Made by a program: the position numbers and the translations under genes. DNA of 9,250 nucleotides from an uncultured Collinsella sp. GTDB lineage: Bacteria > Actinomycetota > Coriobacteriia > Coriobacteriales > Coriobacteriaceae. Shown here in pieces: positions 1 to 6,010 of the stretch (position 1 is the stretch's first letter; each line of letters begins with the position of its first letter). Where the stretch lies: positions 1-9,250 of the forward strand of contig CATZIG010000064.1 of assembly GCA_958419975.1 (NCBI GenBank), written 5' to 3'. The notes under the pieces were generated by a model that was not told the origin of the DNA, made no database searches, and saw only the letters and a program-made list of their open reading frames with translations.

Positions 1-833
1 TCAGCCCGCTCTTCTACTTCCTGGGCGTCGTTGCCGTCATCGCCTCGGGCCTCATGCTCAAGAAGACCAAGCTCTTTGCCGGTCGTCCGACGCCGTTTGT
101 TATGGAGCTTCCTGCCTACCACTTCCCGGCGATCCGCTCTTGGGCGCTGCACGTGTGGGAGCGCTGCTGGGCCTTTATCAAGAAGGCCGGCACGGTCATC
201 TTTGCGTCCACCGTCGTCGTTTGGTTCCTCTCCAACTTTGGTAGCTATAACGGTTCCTTTGGCTTCCTGCCTGCGATGGACGGCATCCCCGAGGAGTTTA
301 TGGACTACTCCGTGCTTGCCATGCTGGGCAACCTGGTCGCTTGGATCTTCGCCCCGCTCGGCTTTAGCACCTGGCAGGCCACCGCGCTGACTGTCTCTGG
401 CCTCGTCGCCAAGGAGAACGTCGTCGCCACCGCCGGCTCGCTGCTGTCCGTCGCCGACGCGGGCGAGACCGACCCGAGCCTGTGGACCGCGTTTGCCGGC
501 ATGTTCCCCACCATGGGCGCTTGCGTTGCCTTCGGCGCCTTCAACCTGCTGTGCGCTCCGTGCTTTGCCGCCATTGGCACCATCCGCAACCAGATGGATT
601 CCGGCAAGTGGACTGCGATCGCCATCGGTTACGAGTGCGCCTTCGCTTGGGTGATCGGCCTGTTCATCAACCAGTTCTACAACTTGCTTGTTCTTGGACA
701 GTTTGGTATCTGGACGATTGTGGCCATCGTGCTGCTGGTTGCGATGCTCTTCCAGATCTTCCGTCCCATGCCCAAGCATGCATGGACCGACGAGGACGAG
801 ACCAACACTGCTTCCGCCGCAGTTTCCGCTTAA
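1..833 (+). CDS. feoB: Ferrous iron transport protein B, C-terminal part (5' end outside window)
   Basis: This is the C-terminal 276 residues of an FeoB-type Fe(II) permease. The gene enters the window already open, with the first whole codon at position 3, and stops with TAA at 831-833. The N-terminal GTPase domain lies upstream and is not visible. The FeoB membrane domain is recognisable from PFVMELPAYHFPAI followed by the WERCWAFIKKAGTVI segment, then STWQATALTVSGLVAKENVV, then LLCAPCFAAIGTIRNQM. FeoB proteins share this order of gate and core motifs. Several hydrophobic membrane segments are evident, the last running to about the FRPMP sequence. The protein then ends in a short acidic, alanine-rich tail with no FeoC-like domain. 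An internal ATG at 54 is inside the gene and is not a start. The small cysteine-rich protein gene downstream supports the iron-uptake reading. A terminator follows directly, so the two genes are probably separate units or only partly co-transcribed. Confidence 0.93.
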   Translation, partial: SPLFYFLGVVAVIASGLMLKKTKLFAGRPTPFVMELPAYHFPAIRSWALHVWERCWAFIKKAGTVIFASTVVVWFLSNFGSYNGSFGFLPAMDGIPEEFMDYSVLAMLGNLVAWIFAPLGFSTWQATALTVSGLVAKENVVATAGSLLSVADAGETDPSLWTAFAGMFPTMGACVAFGAFNLLCAPCFAAIGTIRNQMDSGKWTAIAIGYECAFAWVIGLFINQFYNLLVLGQFGIWTIVAIVLLVAMLFQIFRPMPKHAWTDEDETNTASAAVSA

Positions 834-862
834 GTCCGAATAAGGATTAACCCCTTTCCACG

Positions 863-895
863 AGCCCGGGTGTCCCAGCGACACTCGGGCTTTTT
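863..895 (+). terminator. Intrinsic terminator after feoB
   Basis: AGCCCGGGTGTC (863-874) pairs with GACACTCGGGCT (880-891) as a 12-bp stem with one G-T wobble and a CCAGC loop. It runs straight into TTTTT at 891-895. It lies 30 bases after the feoB stop codon. Confidence 0.92.
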
Positions 896-931
896 GGTGG
901 GGGAGATATGGCGTTTCCGCAGATAAAACCG

Positions 932-957
932 ACCAAAATAAACCGTCCCTATTTGGT
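932..957. repeat. Short inverted repeat upstream of the cysteine-rich gene
   Basis: ACCAAA (932-937) and TTTGGT (952-957) form a 6-bp inverted repeat with a 14-base gap. It is the only clear symmetry in the 112 bases between the feoB terminator and the next gene. It could be a regulator site or part of an extragenic repeat. It does not match the DtxR or Fur consensus sequences I know. I found no convincing -35/-10 pair around it. Confidence 0.3.
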
Positions 958-1007
958 AGGTGGAGAATGGGGTAAAGTAAGTGATGGTTAACTAGAGGAG
1001 GCTTGCT

Positions 1008-1208
1008 ATGGCACCTATCGATATTGTTGTACTGGCTGTTATCGGCGTTGCGTTTGTCGCGGTATGCGTGCGCATCTACCGCAAGGGCACCTGCGCCGAC
1101 TGCGCTCAGGGTAGCGTTTGCACGGGGCATTGCTCCAACAAAAAGACGTGCGCCGCACTTAAGGGCGTAGACAAAATCGCCGAAGACTTGGGCCGCGGTA
1201 TCAAATAA
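1008..1208 (+). CDS. FeoB-associated Cys-rich membrane protein
   Basis: This is a 66-residue protein with one N-terminal membrane helix (about residues 4-24, IDIVVLAVIGVAFVAVCVRIY). A short basic stretch follows, then a cysteine cluster with spacing C-x2-C-x5-C-x3-C-x5-C, and finally a polar tail. This layout matches the small FeoB-associated cysteine-rich membrane proteins (the FeoB_associated family) that are often encoded next to feoB. Their exact role is not settled; a part in handling or passing on Fe(II) at the membrane is commonly proposed. The start is well supported: GAGGAGG at 995-1001 sits six bases before the ATG. The neighbour upstream is feoB, 174 bases away and beyond a terminator, so this gene probably has its own promoter or depends on read-through. 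Small size and cysteines alone could suggest another metal-binding peptide, but the helix and the feoB context favour the call given. Confidence 0.82.
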   Translation: MAPIDIVVLAVIGVAFVAVCVRIYRKGTCADCAQGSVCTGHCSNKKTCAALKGVDKIAEDLGRGIK

Positions 1209-1221
1209 GGTCCGGACATCC

Positions 1222-1256
1222 AAGCGCTCCGCGGGCATCCGTTCGCGGGGCGCTTT
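1222..1256 (+). terminator. Hairpin, probable terminator after the Cys-rich gene
   Basis: AAGCGCTCCGCG (1222-1233) pairs with CGCGGGGCGCTT (1244-1255) as a 12-bp stem with one wobble and a 10-base loop. It begins 13 bases after the stop codon. The T-tract is weak (TTT, then GTGCATTT), so termination may be incomplete. Confidence 0.7.
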
Positions 1257-1352
1257 GTGCATTTGAGGGAGAGCACGGCGAGTCGAAGAGTATTTTTGGG
1301 GTATCGTTAACTGGACTATTAATTGGCAACTTATCTATAACGGAGTAACCGC

Positions 1353-2432
1353 ATGAGCGCTCGCGTAACCATGAAGGACATAGCCGCCGAGCTTGGCGTT
1401 TCCATCAATACCGTGCACAAGGCTCTGACGGGAAAGGCCGGCGTGAGCGAATCCGTGCGCGCCAAGGTGAACGCTAAGGCCGAGGCCATGGGCTATCACC
1501 GCAACACAAGTGCCTCAAGCCTGCGCCGCAAAGATATCAATCTGGTGTTTTGCCTGCCCCGCGCATCGCGCGAGGGAGCGTACTTTTTCCGTTACCTGTG
1601 GGAAGGCTGCAATCGCTTTGAACAGGAGGTCATCGACCGGGGCATTACGGTTGAGCGCGTTGAATTTGGCGTGGGCGGCTACGCTGATGCACTCGAGCAA
1701 ATCGACGAGCGTCTGCAGGTGGGCGAGAAGATTGATGGCTTGCTCGCCTATGCGCCGGGCGACGATCGTGCGACTGAGCTTTTGGGGCAGATCGCCGAGG
1801 CGGGCGTGACGATTGAGCTTGTCGACGGCGACCGTCCGCATTTGAATCGTTTGGGTGCGAGCTTGGCCGATTATTCGACGGCAGGCAGCCTTATGGCCGA
1901 GCAGGCGGCAAACCTGGTCCATGCTTCTGGGGCCGACGCCCGCGTGCTCCTTTTGACAGGCGACCCATATACCGATTCGCACTATCTAACCGCCCGCGCC
2001 TTCCACAATTACCTGCGCGAACGTGATATTCCATGGCAGGTTGAGGATCTTGCAGGTGCCCATGCGCAAGTCAAACAACTCGAGCATGAGCTCGAAAAGC
2101 GCTTGAGTGCGCCGGACGCCCCCGAACTTATCTGTAGCGTTTTTGCCGTTGGTTCCGAAGTGGTTGCCGACGCGCTCGTCTCGACCGGCAAGGCCGGTCA
2201 GGTCATGGTGATCGGCAACGACCTGTTTCCCGAAAGTGCTCTGGCCTTGCGCCGCGGTATCTTTACCAATATTGTCTATAAGGACCCGACGAGCCTGGCG
2301 TATCGCGGCGCTAAGACGCTGGGCGATTATCTGCTGTGGGGAAGGACCCCGACGGTGCCCGTCCAGAAGGGCGCCGTCGAGATGGTATTTGCCAGCAATG
2401 TCGACCGCTACTGCGAACTTGCGGGTATTTAG
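1353..2432 (+). CDS. LacI-family transcriptional regulator, probable uronate regulon repressor
   Basis: This 359-residue protein has the standard LacI/GalR layout. A helix-turn-helix lies at residues 5-26 (VTMKDIAAELGVSINTVHKA). A hinge helix lies at about 51-59 (NTSASSLRR), and a periplasmic-binding-protein-like sensor domain runs from about 62 to the end. The ATG at 1353 is chosen because GGAG lies at 1342-1345 and because family members begin only a few residues before the helix-turn-helix. The recognition helix carries I18-N19 and H22, where E. coli LacI has Tyr-Gln and Ser, so its operator should differ from lac. The gene stands upstream of and in line with uxaCBA, separated by a strong terminator. 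The operators before uxaC and the transporter have the central AACGTT usual for this family, which makes this protein the best candidate to bind them. The ligand would be a hexuronate or pathway intermediate; that is inference. No copy of the operator lies in its own upstream region. Its promoter is unclear, with TTAACT (1307-1312) and TTATCT (1331-1336) a weak possibility. Confidence 0.88.
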   Translation: MSARVTMKDIAAELGVSINTVHKALTGKAGVSESVRAKVNAKAEAMGYHRNTSASSLRRKDINLVFCLPRASREGAYFFRYLWEGCNRFEQEVIDRGITVERVEFGVGGYADALEQIDERLQVGEKIDGLLAYAPGDDRATELLGQIAEAGVTIELVDGDRPHLNRLGASLADYSTAGSLMAEQAANLVHASGADARVLLLTGDPYTDSHYLTARAFHNYLRERDIPWQVEDLAGAHAQVKQLEHELEKRLSAPDAPELICSVFAVGSEVVADALVSTGKAGQVMVIGNDLFPESALALRRGIFTNIVYKDPTSLAYRGAKTLGDYLLWGRTPTVPVQKGAVEMVFASNVDRYCELAGI

Positions 2433-2457
2433 CCGATTGAGCAGGTACCCCCTCTTG

Positions 2458-2489
2458 CGACGTGCATTTTTGGGAGTATTCAGCATTGG
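2458..2489 (+). repeat. Left arm of 32-bp inverted repeat
   Basis: This 32-base segment contains TTTTTGGGAGTATTCAGC. It recurs as its reverse complement at 2625-2656 with a single mismatch (G here, A in the other arm when read in the same direction). It starts 25 bases after the regulator stop codon. The similarity stops sharply at both ends, and I see no target-site duplication outside the arms. Confidence 0.9.
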
Positions 2490-2522
2490 CATGCCCTGAA
2501 TGAGGTGCAGAACGACTGTTTT

Positions 2523-2564
2523 AAGTGCCCCCGATGGCGTAATTTGCCATCGGGGGCACTTTTT
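2523..2564 (+). terminator. Strong intrinsic terminator after the LacI-family gene
   Basis: AAGTGCCCCCGATGGC (2523-2538) and GCCATCGGGGGCACTT (2546-2561) form a perfect 16-bp stem with a 7-base loop (GTAATTT). TTTTT at 2560-2564 overlaps the stem base. The T-run is on the + strand side only. The terminator should isolate the regulator gene from uxaC, and it lies between the two inverted-repeat arms. Confidence 0.95.
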
Positions 2565-2624
2565 ATGCCGATCGGGCGCTATCTGCGTTCCAAATAGGAC
2601 GCTGAGGATGGCGCACGGTGCGCT

Positions 2625-2656
2625 CCAATGCTGAATACTCCCAAAAATGTACGTCG
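2625..2656 (-). repeat. Right arm of 32-bp inverted repeat
   Basis: This is the reverse-complement copy of 2458-2489, matching at 31 of 32 bases. With the left arm it bounds a 199-bp unit (2458-2656). A small hairpin, GCGCAC and GTGCGC at 2611-2623, abuts it on the inside. Because the terminator ends at 2564, regulator transcripts would normally not reach this arm. Confidence 0.9.
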
Positions 2657-2758
2657 GGACATGACCCACCTGAGCAAAAGCGCTCAAGTTCGGTGTTCGG
2701 GGACGCCAACCAGTCCGCAATACATGCAAGTCACATCCCCAGCAACCGTTGAACGGGC

Positions 2759-2773
2759 AAAATCTACCGTTCA
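2759..2773 (+). promoter_or_regulatory. Shared 15-bp upstream element with an operator half-site (uxaC copy)
   Basis: AAAATCTACCGTTCA here matches AAAATCGACCGTTCA at 7691-7705 in front of the transporter gene, with one difference. It starts 30 bases before the core of the first uxaC operator; the transporter copy starts 29 bases before its operator. The right side, CGTTCA, equals one arm of the operator palindrome and the left arm is degenerate. It may be a weak third repressor site or an activator site. Confidence 0.5.
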
Positions 2774-2786
2774 CCCCGTGGTGGTT

Positions 2787-2802
2787 AGGTGAACGTTCAC
2801 CT
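2787..2802. promoter_or_regulatory. Palindromic operator 1 of uxaCBA
   Basis: AGGTGAACGTTCACCT is a perfect 16-bp palindrome with central CG, the form usual for LacI-family operators. Its right side contains the predicted -35 hexamer (TTCACC, 2796-2801). A bound protein would therefore block RNA polymerase. Confidence 0.88.
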
Positions 2803-2825
2803 TTTGAGGTGCAATGGATTAGTAT
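2796..2825 (+). promoter_or_regulatory. Predicted promoter of uxaCBA
   Basis: TTCACC (2796-2801) as -35, an 18-bp spacer, and TAGTAT (2820-2825) as -10 give a predicted start near 2832. The layout matches the transporter promoter (TTCACC, 17 bp, CATAAT), and both spacers carry GCAAT at the equivalent place. The hexamers are weak individually; the call rests on agreement between the two promoters. Confidence 0.55.
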
Positions 2826-2826
2826 A

Positions 2827-2838
2827 GTGAACGTTCAC
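2827..2838. promoter_or_regulatory. Palindromic operator 2 of uxaCBA
   Basis: GTGAACGTTCAC is a perfect 12-bp palindrome identical to the core of operator 1, with its centre 38 bp further downstream. It covers the predicted transcription start just after the -10 hexamer. Confidence 0.87.
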
Positions 2839-2892
2839 CTAAAGGATAACGAGCGCGCCGTGCGCCCGCCTTGCCAGCAAAGGGGCTGTTTG

Positions 2893-4320
2893 ATGAAAAA
2901 CTTTATGGACGATCAGGATTTCCTGCTGAGCACCAAGACCGGCGAGGAGCTGTTCCACAACTTTGCCGAGGGCATGCCCATCGTCGACTATCACTGCCAC
3001 ATTTCTCCTAAGGAGATTTGGGAGGACAAGCGTTTCGAGAACATCACCGAGGTTTGGCTGGGCGGCGACCACTACAAGTGGCGCCTGATGCGTGCCAACG
3101 GCGTCGACGAGCGTTTTATCACTGGCGACGCCCCTGCTCGCGAGAAGTTCCAAAAGTGGGCCGAGACCCTGGGTCGCTGCGTCGGCAACCCCGTCTTTGA
3201 GTGGAGCCACCTGGAGCTTAAGCGCTACTTTGGCTACGAGGGCGTCCTCAACGGCAAGACCGCCCAGGAGGTCTGGGACCTTGCCAACGCCAAGCTCGCC
3301 GAGGCCAGCTTCACCTGCCGCAACCTGATCAAGCAGTCCAACGTCCGCATGATCTGCACTACCGACGACCCCGCCGACAGCTTTGAGTGGCACAAGAAGA
3401 TTGCCGCCGACGACAGCTTTGACGTTCAGGTCGTTCCCGCCATGCGCCCCGATGCCGCTTTGCGCATCGAGCGCGGCCAGGAGTTTGCCGACTACTGCAA
3501 GCACCTCTCCGAGGTTGCCGGCGTTGAGGTCAGCGACTTCGAGGGCATGAAGGCTGCCATTTCCAAGCGCTACGACGTTGCTCACGAGCTGGGCTGCCGC
3601 GCCTCCGACCACGCACTCGACTACGTTATGTACGTCCCGGCTACCGCCGACGAGATCGAGGCTATCTTTGCCAAGGGTCTGGCTGCCGAGCCGCTTACCG
3701 AGGAAGAGGTCCTCAAGTACAAGACTGCCTTTATGCAGTTCGTTGCCGGCGAGTATGTCCGTCTGGGCTGGGCCATGCAGCTGCACTTTGGCTGCAAGCG
3801 CGACAACAACCGCGCCATGTTTGCCAAGCTCGGTCCCGACACCGGCTACGACTGCATCTCCAACTACACGCCGTCCGACCAGCTTGCCGATTTCCTCAAC
3901 TCCATTCAGGAGACCTGCGGCCTGCCCAAGACCATTCTGTACAGCCTGAACCCCATCGATAACACCATGATCGATACCGTCATGGGCTGCTTCCAGGAGG
4001 CTCCGACCGCCGGTAAGATCCAGAACGGCTCCGCCTGGTGGTTCAACGACAACGAGGTCGGCATGCGCGAGCAACTCACGGCTCTGGCTAACGAGGGCGT
4101 CCTGGGCAACTTTGTGGGCATGCTTACCGACTCCCGCTCTTTCCTGTCCTATCCGCGCCACGAGTACTTCCGTCGCGTGCTGTGCAGCGTGATCGGCGAG
4201 TGGGTCGAGCAGGGCAAGTACCCGGCCGACATGGAGCTGCTGGGCAGTATCGTGCGCGACATCAGCTACAACAATGCGGTCCGCTACTTTGGCTTTGACC
4301 TGGACACCGACGAGGCCTAA
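2893..4320 (+). CDS. uxaC: Uronate isomerase (glucuronate/galacturonate isomerase)
   Basis: This 475-residue protein belongs to the amidohydrolase-superfamily uronate isomerases, and its length is close to the roughly 470 residues of E. coli UxaC. The family interconverts D-galacturonate with D-tagaturonate and D-glucuronate with D-fructuronate in the cytoplasm, the first step of hexuronate breakdown. The metal-site motif DYHCH places histidines at residues 34 and 36. The late motif block NGSAWWFNDN, followed by GMLTDSRSFLSYPRHEYFRR, is typical of the family. The ATG at 2893 is chosen because AAAGGGG lies at 2879-2885, seven bases before it, and because residues from there match the usual N-terminus. 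The in-frame ATG at 2749 lies upstream of the promoter and is rejected. It is the first gene of a three-gene operon, 94 bases before uxaB, with paired operators over its promoter. Confidence 0.96.
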   Translation: MKNFMDDQDFLLSTKTGEELFHNFAEGMPIVDYHCHISPKEIWEDKRFENITEVWLGGDHYKWRLMRANGVDERFITGDAPAREKFQKWAETLGRCVGNPVFEWSHLELKRYFGYEGVLNGKTAQEVWDLANAKLAEASFTCRNLIKQSNVRMICTTDDPADSFEWHKKIAADDSFDVQVVPAMRPDAALRIERGQEFADYCKHLSEVAGVEVSDFEGMKAAISKRYDVAHELGCRASDHALDYVMYVPATADEIEAIFAKGLAAEPLTEEEVLKYKTAFMQFVAGEYVRLGWAMQLHFGCKRDNNRAMFAKLGPDTGYDCISNYTPSDQLADFLNSIQETCGLPKTILYSLNPIDNTMIDTVMGCFQEAPTAGKIQNGSAWWFNDNEVGMREQLTALANEGVLGNFVGMLTDSRSFLSYPRHEYFRRVLCSVIGEWVEQGKYPADMELLGSIVRDISYNNAVRYFGFDLDTDEA

Positions 4321-4346
4321 GCCCGCATCGAATCACATCGAACCCT

Positions 4347-4378
4347 GGGCGCCGTTGCCACACGCGGAGCCCCGTTTT
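4347..4378 (+). other. Weak hairpin between uxaC and uxaB
   Basis: GGGC-G-CCG (4347-4354) can pair with CGG-A-GCCC (4365-4372) around one mismatch, followed by CGTTTT. It is a poor terminator, but it could reduce transcription past uxaC or protect an RNA end. The next gene has a strong ribosome site (AAGGAGA, 4401-4407), so expression clearly continues. Confidence 0.35.
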
Positions 4379-4414
4379 GCTTGCACGCTAACAAACATCT
4401 AAGGAGACACATAG

Positions 4415-5929
4415 ATGGAGAACATCAGCTACGATGCGCTCGAGAAGATCGGCTACAAGGGCTATTTGCTGCCCAAGGATGCTCCCGAGAAGGTTCTGCA
4501 GTTTGGCGAGGGCAATTTCCTGCGCGCCTTCGTCGACCGTTTCTTTGACATGGGCAACGAGGCCACCGGCTGGAACGGCAAGGTCGTCATGGTGCAGCCC
4601 ATCAACGGTGCCTTTGGCTTTACCGACGGTATCAATGCCCAGGACGACCTGTACACCGTGCTGGTGCGCGGCAAGGAGAACGGCAACACGGTTGACGAGT
4701 CTCGTGTAATCAGCGCCTGCAGCCGCTGCCTTAACCCGTATCGCGAGGACGACTATCGCGCCATGATGGAGGTCGCTGTCTCCGACGACCTGGAGATCAT
4801 CGTCTCCAACACCACCGAGGCCGGTATCGCCTACGACCCGTCCTGCAAGGCCGACGACATGCCGCCCGCGAGCTTCCCTGCCAAGCTTGTCCAGGTCCTT
4901 CACGCCCGCTGGGCCGCCGGTAAGTCGGGCGTTATCGTGCTCGCCTGCGAGCTCATCGATCACAACGGCGAGGAGCTGCTGCGCATCATGAACCAGTACG
5001 TGAGCGACTGGGGTTGGGAGGACGAGTTTGCGCAGTGGATGGCCAACGACTGCACCGTCTGCACCACGCTCGTCGACACCATCGTCCCCGGCCGCATCCG
5101 CGATCCTAAGGAGGCCGCGGCGGTTGCCGAGCGTCTGGGCTACGAGGACCCCTTCCTGGCCGTGCGCGAGCCCTTCCAGATGTGGGGTATCCAGGGCGAC
5201 GAGTCGCTCAAGGAGCGCCTGCCGTTTGTGAAGGCCGGTCTCCCCGGCGTCTTCGTGACTCCCGACGTCACCCCGTACAAAAAGCGCAAGGTCCGCATCC
5301 TCAACGGTGCCCACACCGCCTTCGTTCCGGGTTCCTGGGTTGCCGGCTTTGATATCGTGCGCGACTGCATGCATGACGAGACCATTCGCGGCTTCATGAA
5401 CACCATGCTCTACGACGAGGTCATTCCGACGCTTGCCGCCGACTTGGATGTCGAGGACTGCAAGGCCTTTGCCGCCGCCGTCGAAAACCGCTTCGACAAC
5501 CCGTTTATTGATCATGCGCTGCTCTCCATCTGCCTCAACTCCACGGCTAAGTGGCGCGCTCGCGACCTGCCCACGCTCAAGGACTACGTTGCCGAGACCG
5601 GCAACCTGCCCAAGTGCCTGGCGACGAGCCTCGCTACGCTCATCTCCTTCTACACGCAGGAGCTCGTGTCCCGCGAGGGCGACGGCCTGCACCTGCGTCG
5701 CTCCGACGGCACCGAGTACACCGCTCAGGATGACGCCTTCGTGCTCGACTTCTACGCCGCCCATGCCGGCGCCGACGATGCCCAGCTGGTGCACGACGTG
5801 CTCACCAACGAGCAGATGTGGGGCGAGGACCTTACGCAGATCGCCGGTCTTGAGGAGTTTGTCGTCAGTGCGCTCGCCGTCGTGCGCACCGAGGGTGCCA
5901 AGCAGGCCTTCGCCAACGCTCAGGCGTAA
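4415..5929 (+). CDS. uxaB: Tagaturonate reductase (altronate oxidoreductase)
   Basis: This 504-residue protein belongs to the long-chain mannitol dehydrogenase superfamily. It most resembles UxaB, which reduces D-tagaturonate to D-altronate with NADH in the cytoplasm. The nucleotide-binding N-terminus shows QFGEGNFLRAFVD (G31-R37 region). SNTTEAGI follows at residues 131-137, then CELIDHNGEEL. The catalytic K-x4-N-x2-H signature appears as K292, N297 and H300 within KVRILNGAHTAF. The wording of these motifs (SNTTEAG, CELIDYNG-like, LNGAHTA) is close to E. coli UxaB as I remember it and fits UxaB better than fructuronate reductase UxuB, which shares the fold. Position between uxaC and uxaA agrees. 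The ATG at 4415 has AAGGAGA at 4401-4407. Dual use on fructuronate cannot be excluded from sequence alone. Confidence 0.92.
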   Translation: MENISYDALEKIGYKGYLLPKDAPEKVLQFGEGNFLRAFVDRFFDMGNEATGWNGKVVMVQPINGAFGFTDGINAQDDLYTVLVRGKENGNTVDESRVISACSRCLNPYREDDYRAMMEVAVSDDLEIIVSNTTEAGIAYDPSCKADDMPPASFPAKLVQVLHARWAAGKSGVIVLACELIDHNGEELLRIMNQYVSDWGWEDEFAQWMANDCTVCTTLVDTIVPGRIRDPKEAAAVAERLGYEDPFLAVREPFQMWGIQGDESLKERLPFVKAGLPGVFVTPDVTPYKKRKVRILNGAHTAFVPGSWVAGFDIVRDCMHDETIRGFMNTMLYDEVIPTLAADLDVEDCKAFAAAVENRFDNPFIDHALLSICLNSTAKWRARDLPTLKDYVAETGNLPKCLATSLATLISFYTQELVSREGDGLHLRRSDGTEYTAQDDAFVLDFYAAHAGADDAQLVHDVLTNEQMWGEDLTQIAGLEEFVVSALAVVRTEGAKQAFANAQA

Positions 5930-5940
5930 ATTTCCGGCGC

Positions 5941-5972
5941 AGACGCGGGCGCGGGACGGCGTGCCCGCGTCT
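5941..5972 (+). other. Perfect hairpin in the uxaB-uxaA spacer
   Basis: AGACGCGGGC (5941-5950) and GCCCGCGTCT (5963-5972) form a perfect 10-bp stem with a 12-base loop, starting 12 bases after the uxaB stop. No T-tract follows, so it is unlikely to terminate. An RNA stabiliser or processing structure between cistrons is more likely. Confidence 0.6.
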
Positions 5973-6010
5973 CGACTTCTGCTCAACCTGTAGGGTTAGG
6001 ACCATTTGCA

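Larger units (their letters stand above)
2433..2892. other. 460-bp intergenic region between the regulator gene and uxaC
   Basis: No gene is supported here. In order, the stretch holds a 32-bp inverted-repeat arm, a strong terminator, a small GC hairpin (GCGCAC and GTGCGC at 2611-2623), the second 32-bp arm, about 100 bases with no clear signal, a shared 15-mer upstream element, two operators overlapping a promoter, and the uxaC ribosome binding site (AAAGGGG, 2879-2885). The uxaC reading frame is open upstream to an ATG at 2749. That stretch overlaps the operators and promoter and is not coding. Confidence 0.8.

Noticed and set aside
2671..2685. TGAGC/GCTCA hairpin as a second terminator before uxaC
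   Set aside because: The stem is five base pairs with no T-tract, too weak to support.
2749..2892. N-terminal extension of uxaC from an upstream in-frame ATG
   Set aside because: It would run through both operators and the promoter, lacks a ribosome site and adds 48 residues foreign to the family. The ATG at 2893 has a well-placed AAAGGGG.
2839..4161. 440-codon open frame on the - strand opposite uxaC
   Set aside because: It is a shadow of the GC-rich, biased codon use of uxaC. Its product is a low-complexity mix rich in Leu, Val, Gly and Ala with no recognisable domain, and uxaC is unmistakable on the other strand.
4388..5986. 532-codon open frame on the - strand opposite uxaB
   Set aside because: Same cause as the frame opposite uxaC. 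It spans the whole of a clear uxaB gene, shows no family motif and has no convincing ribosome site.
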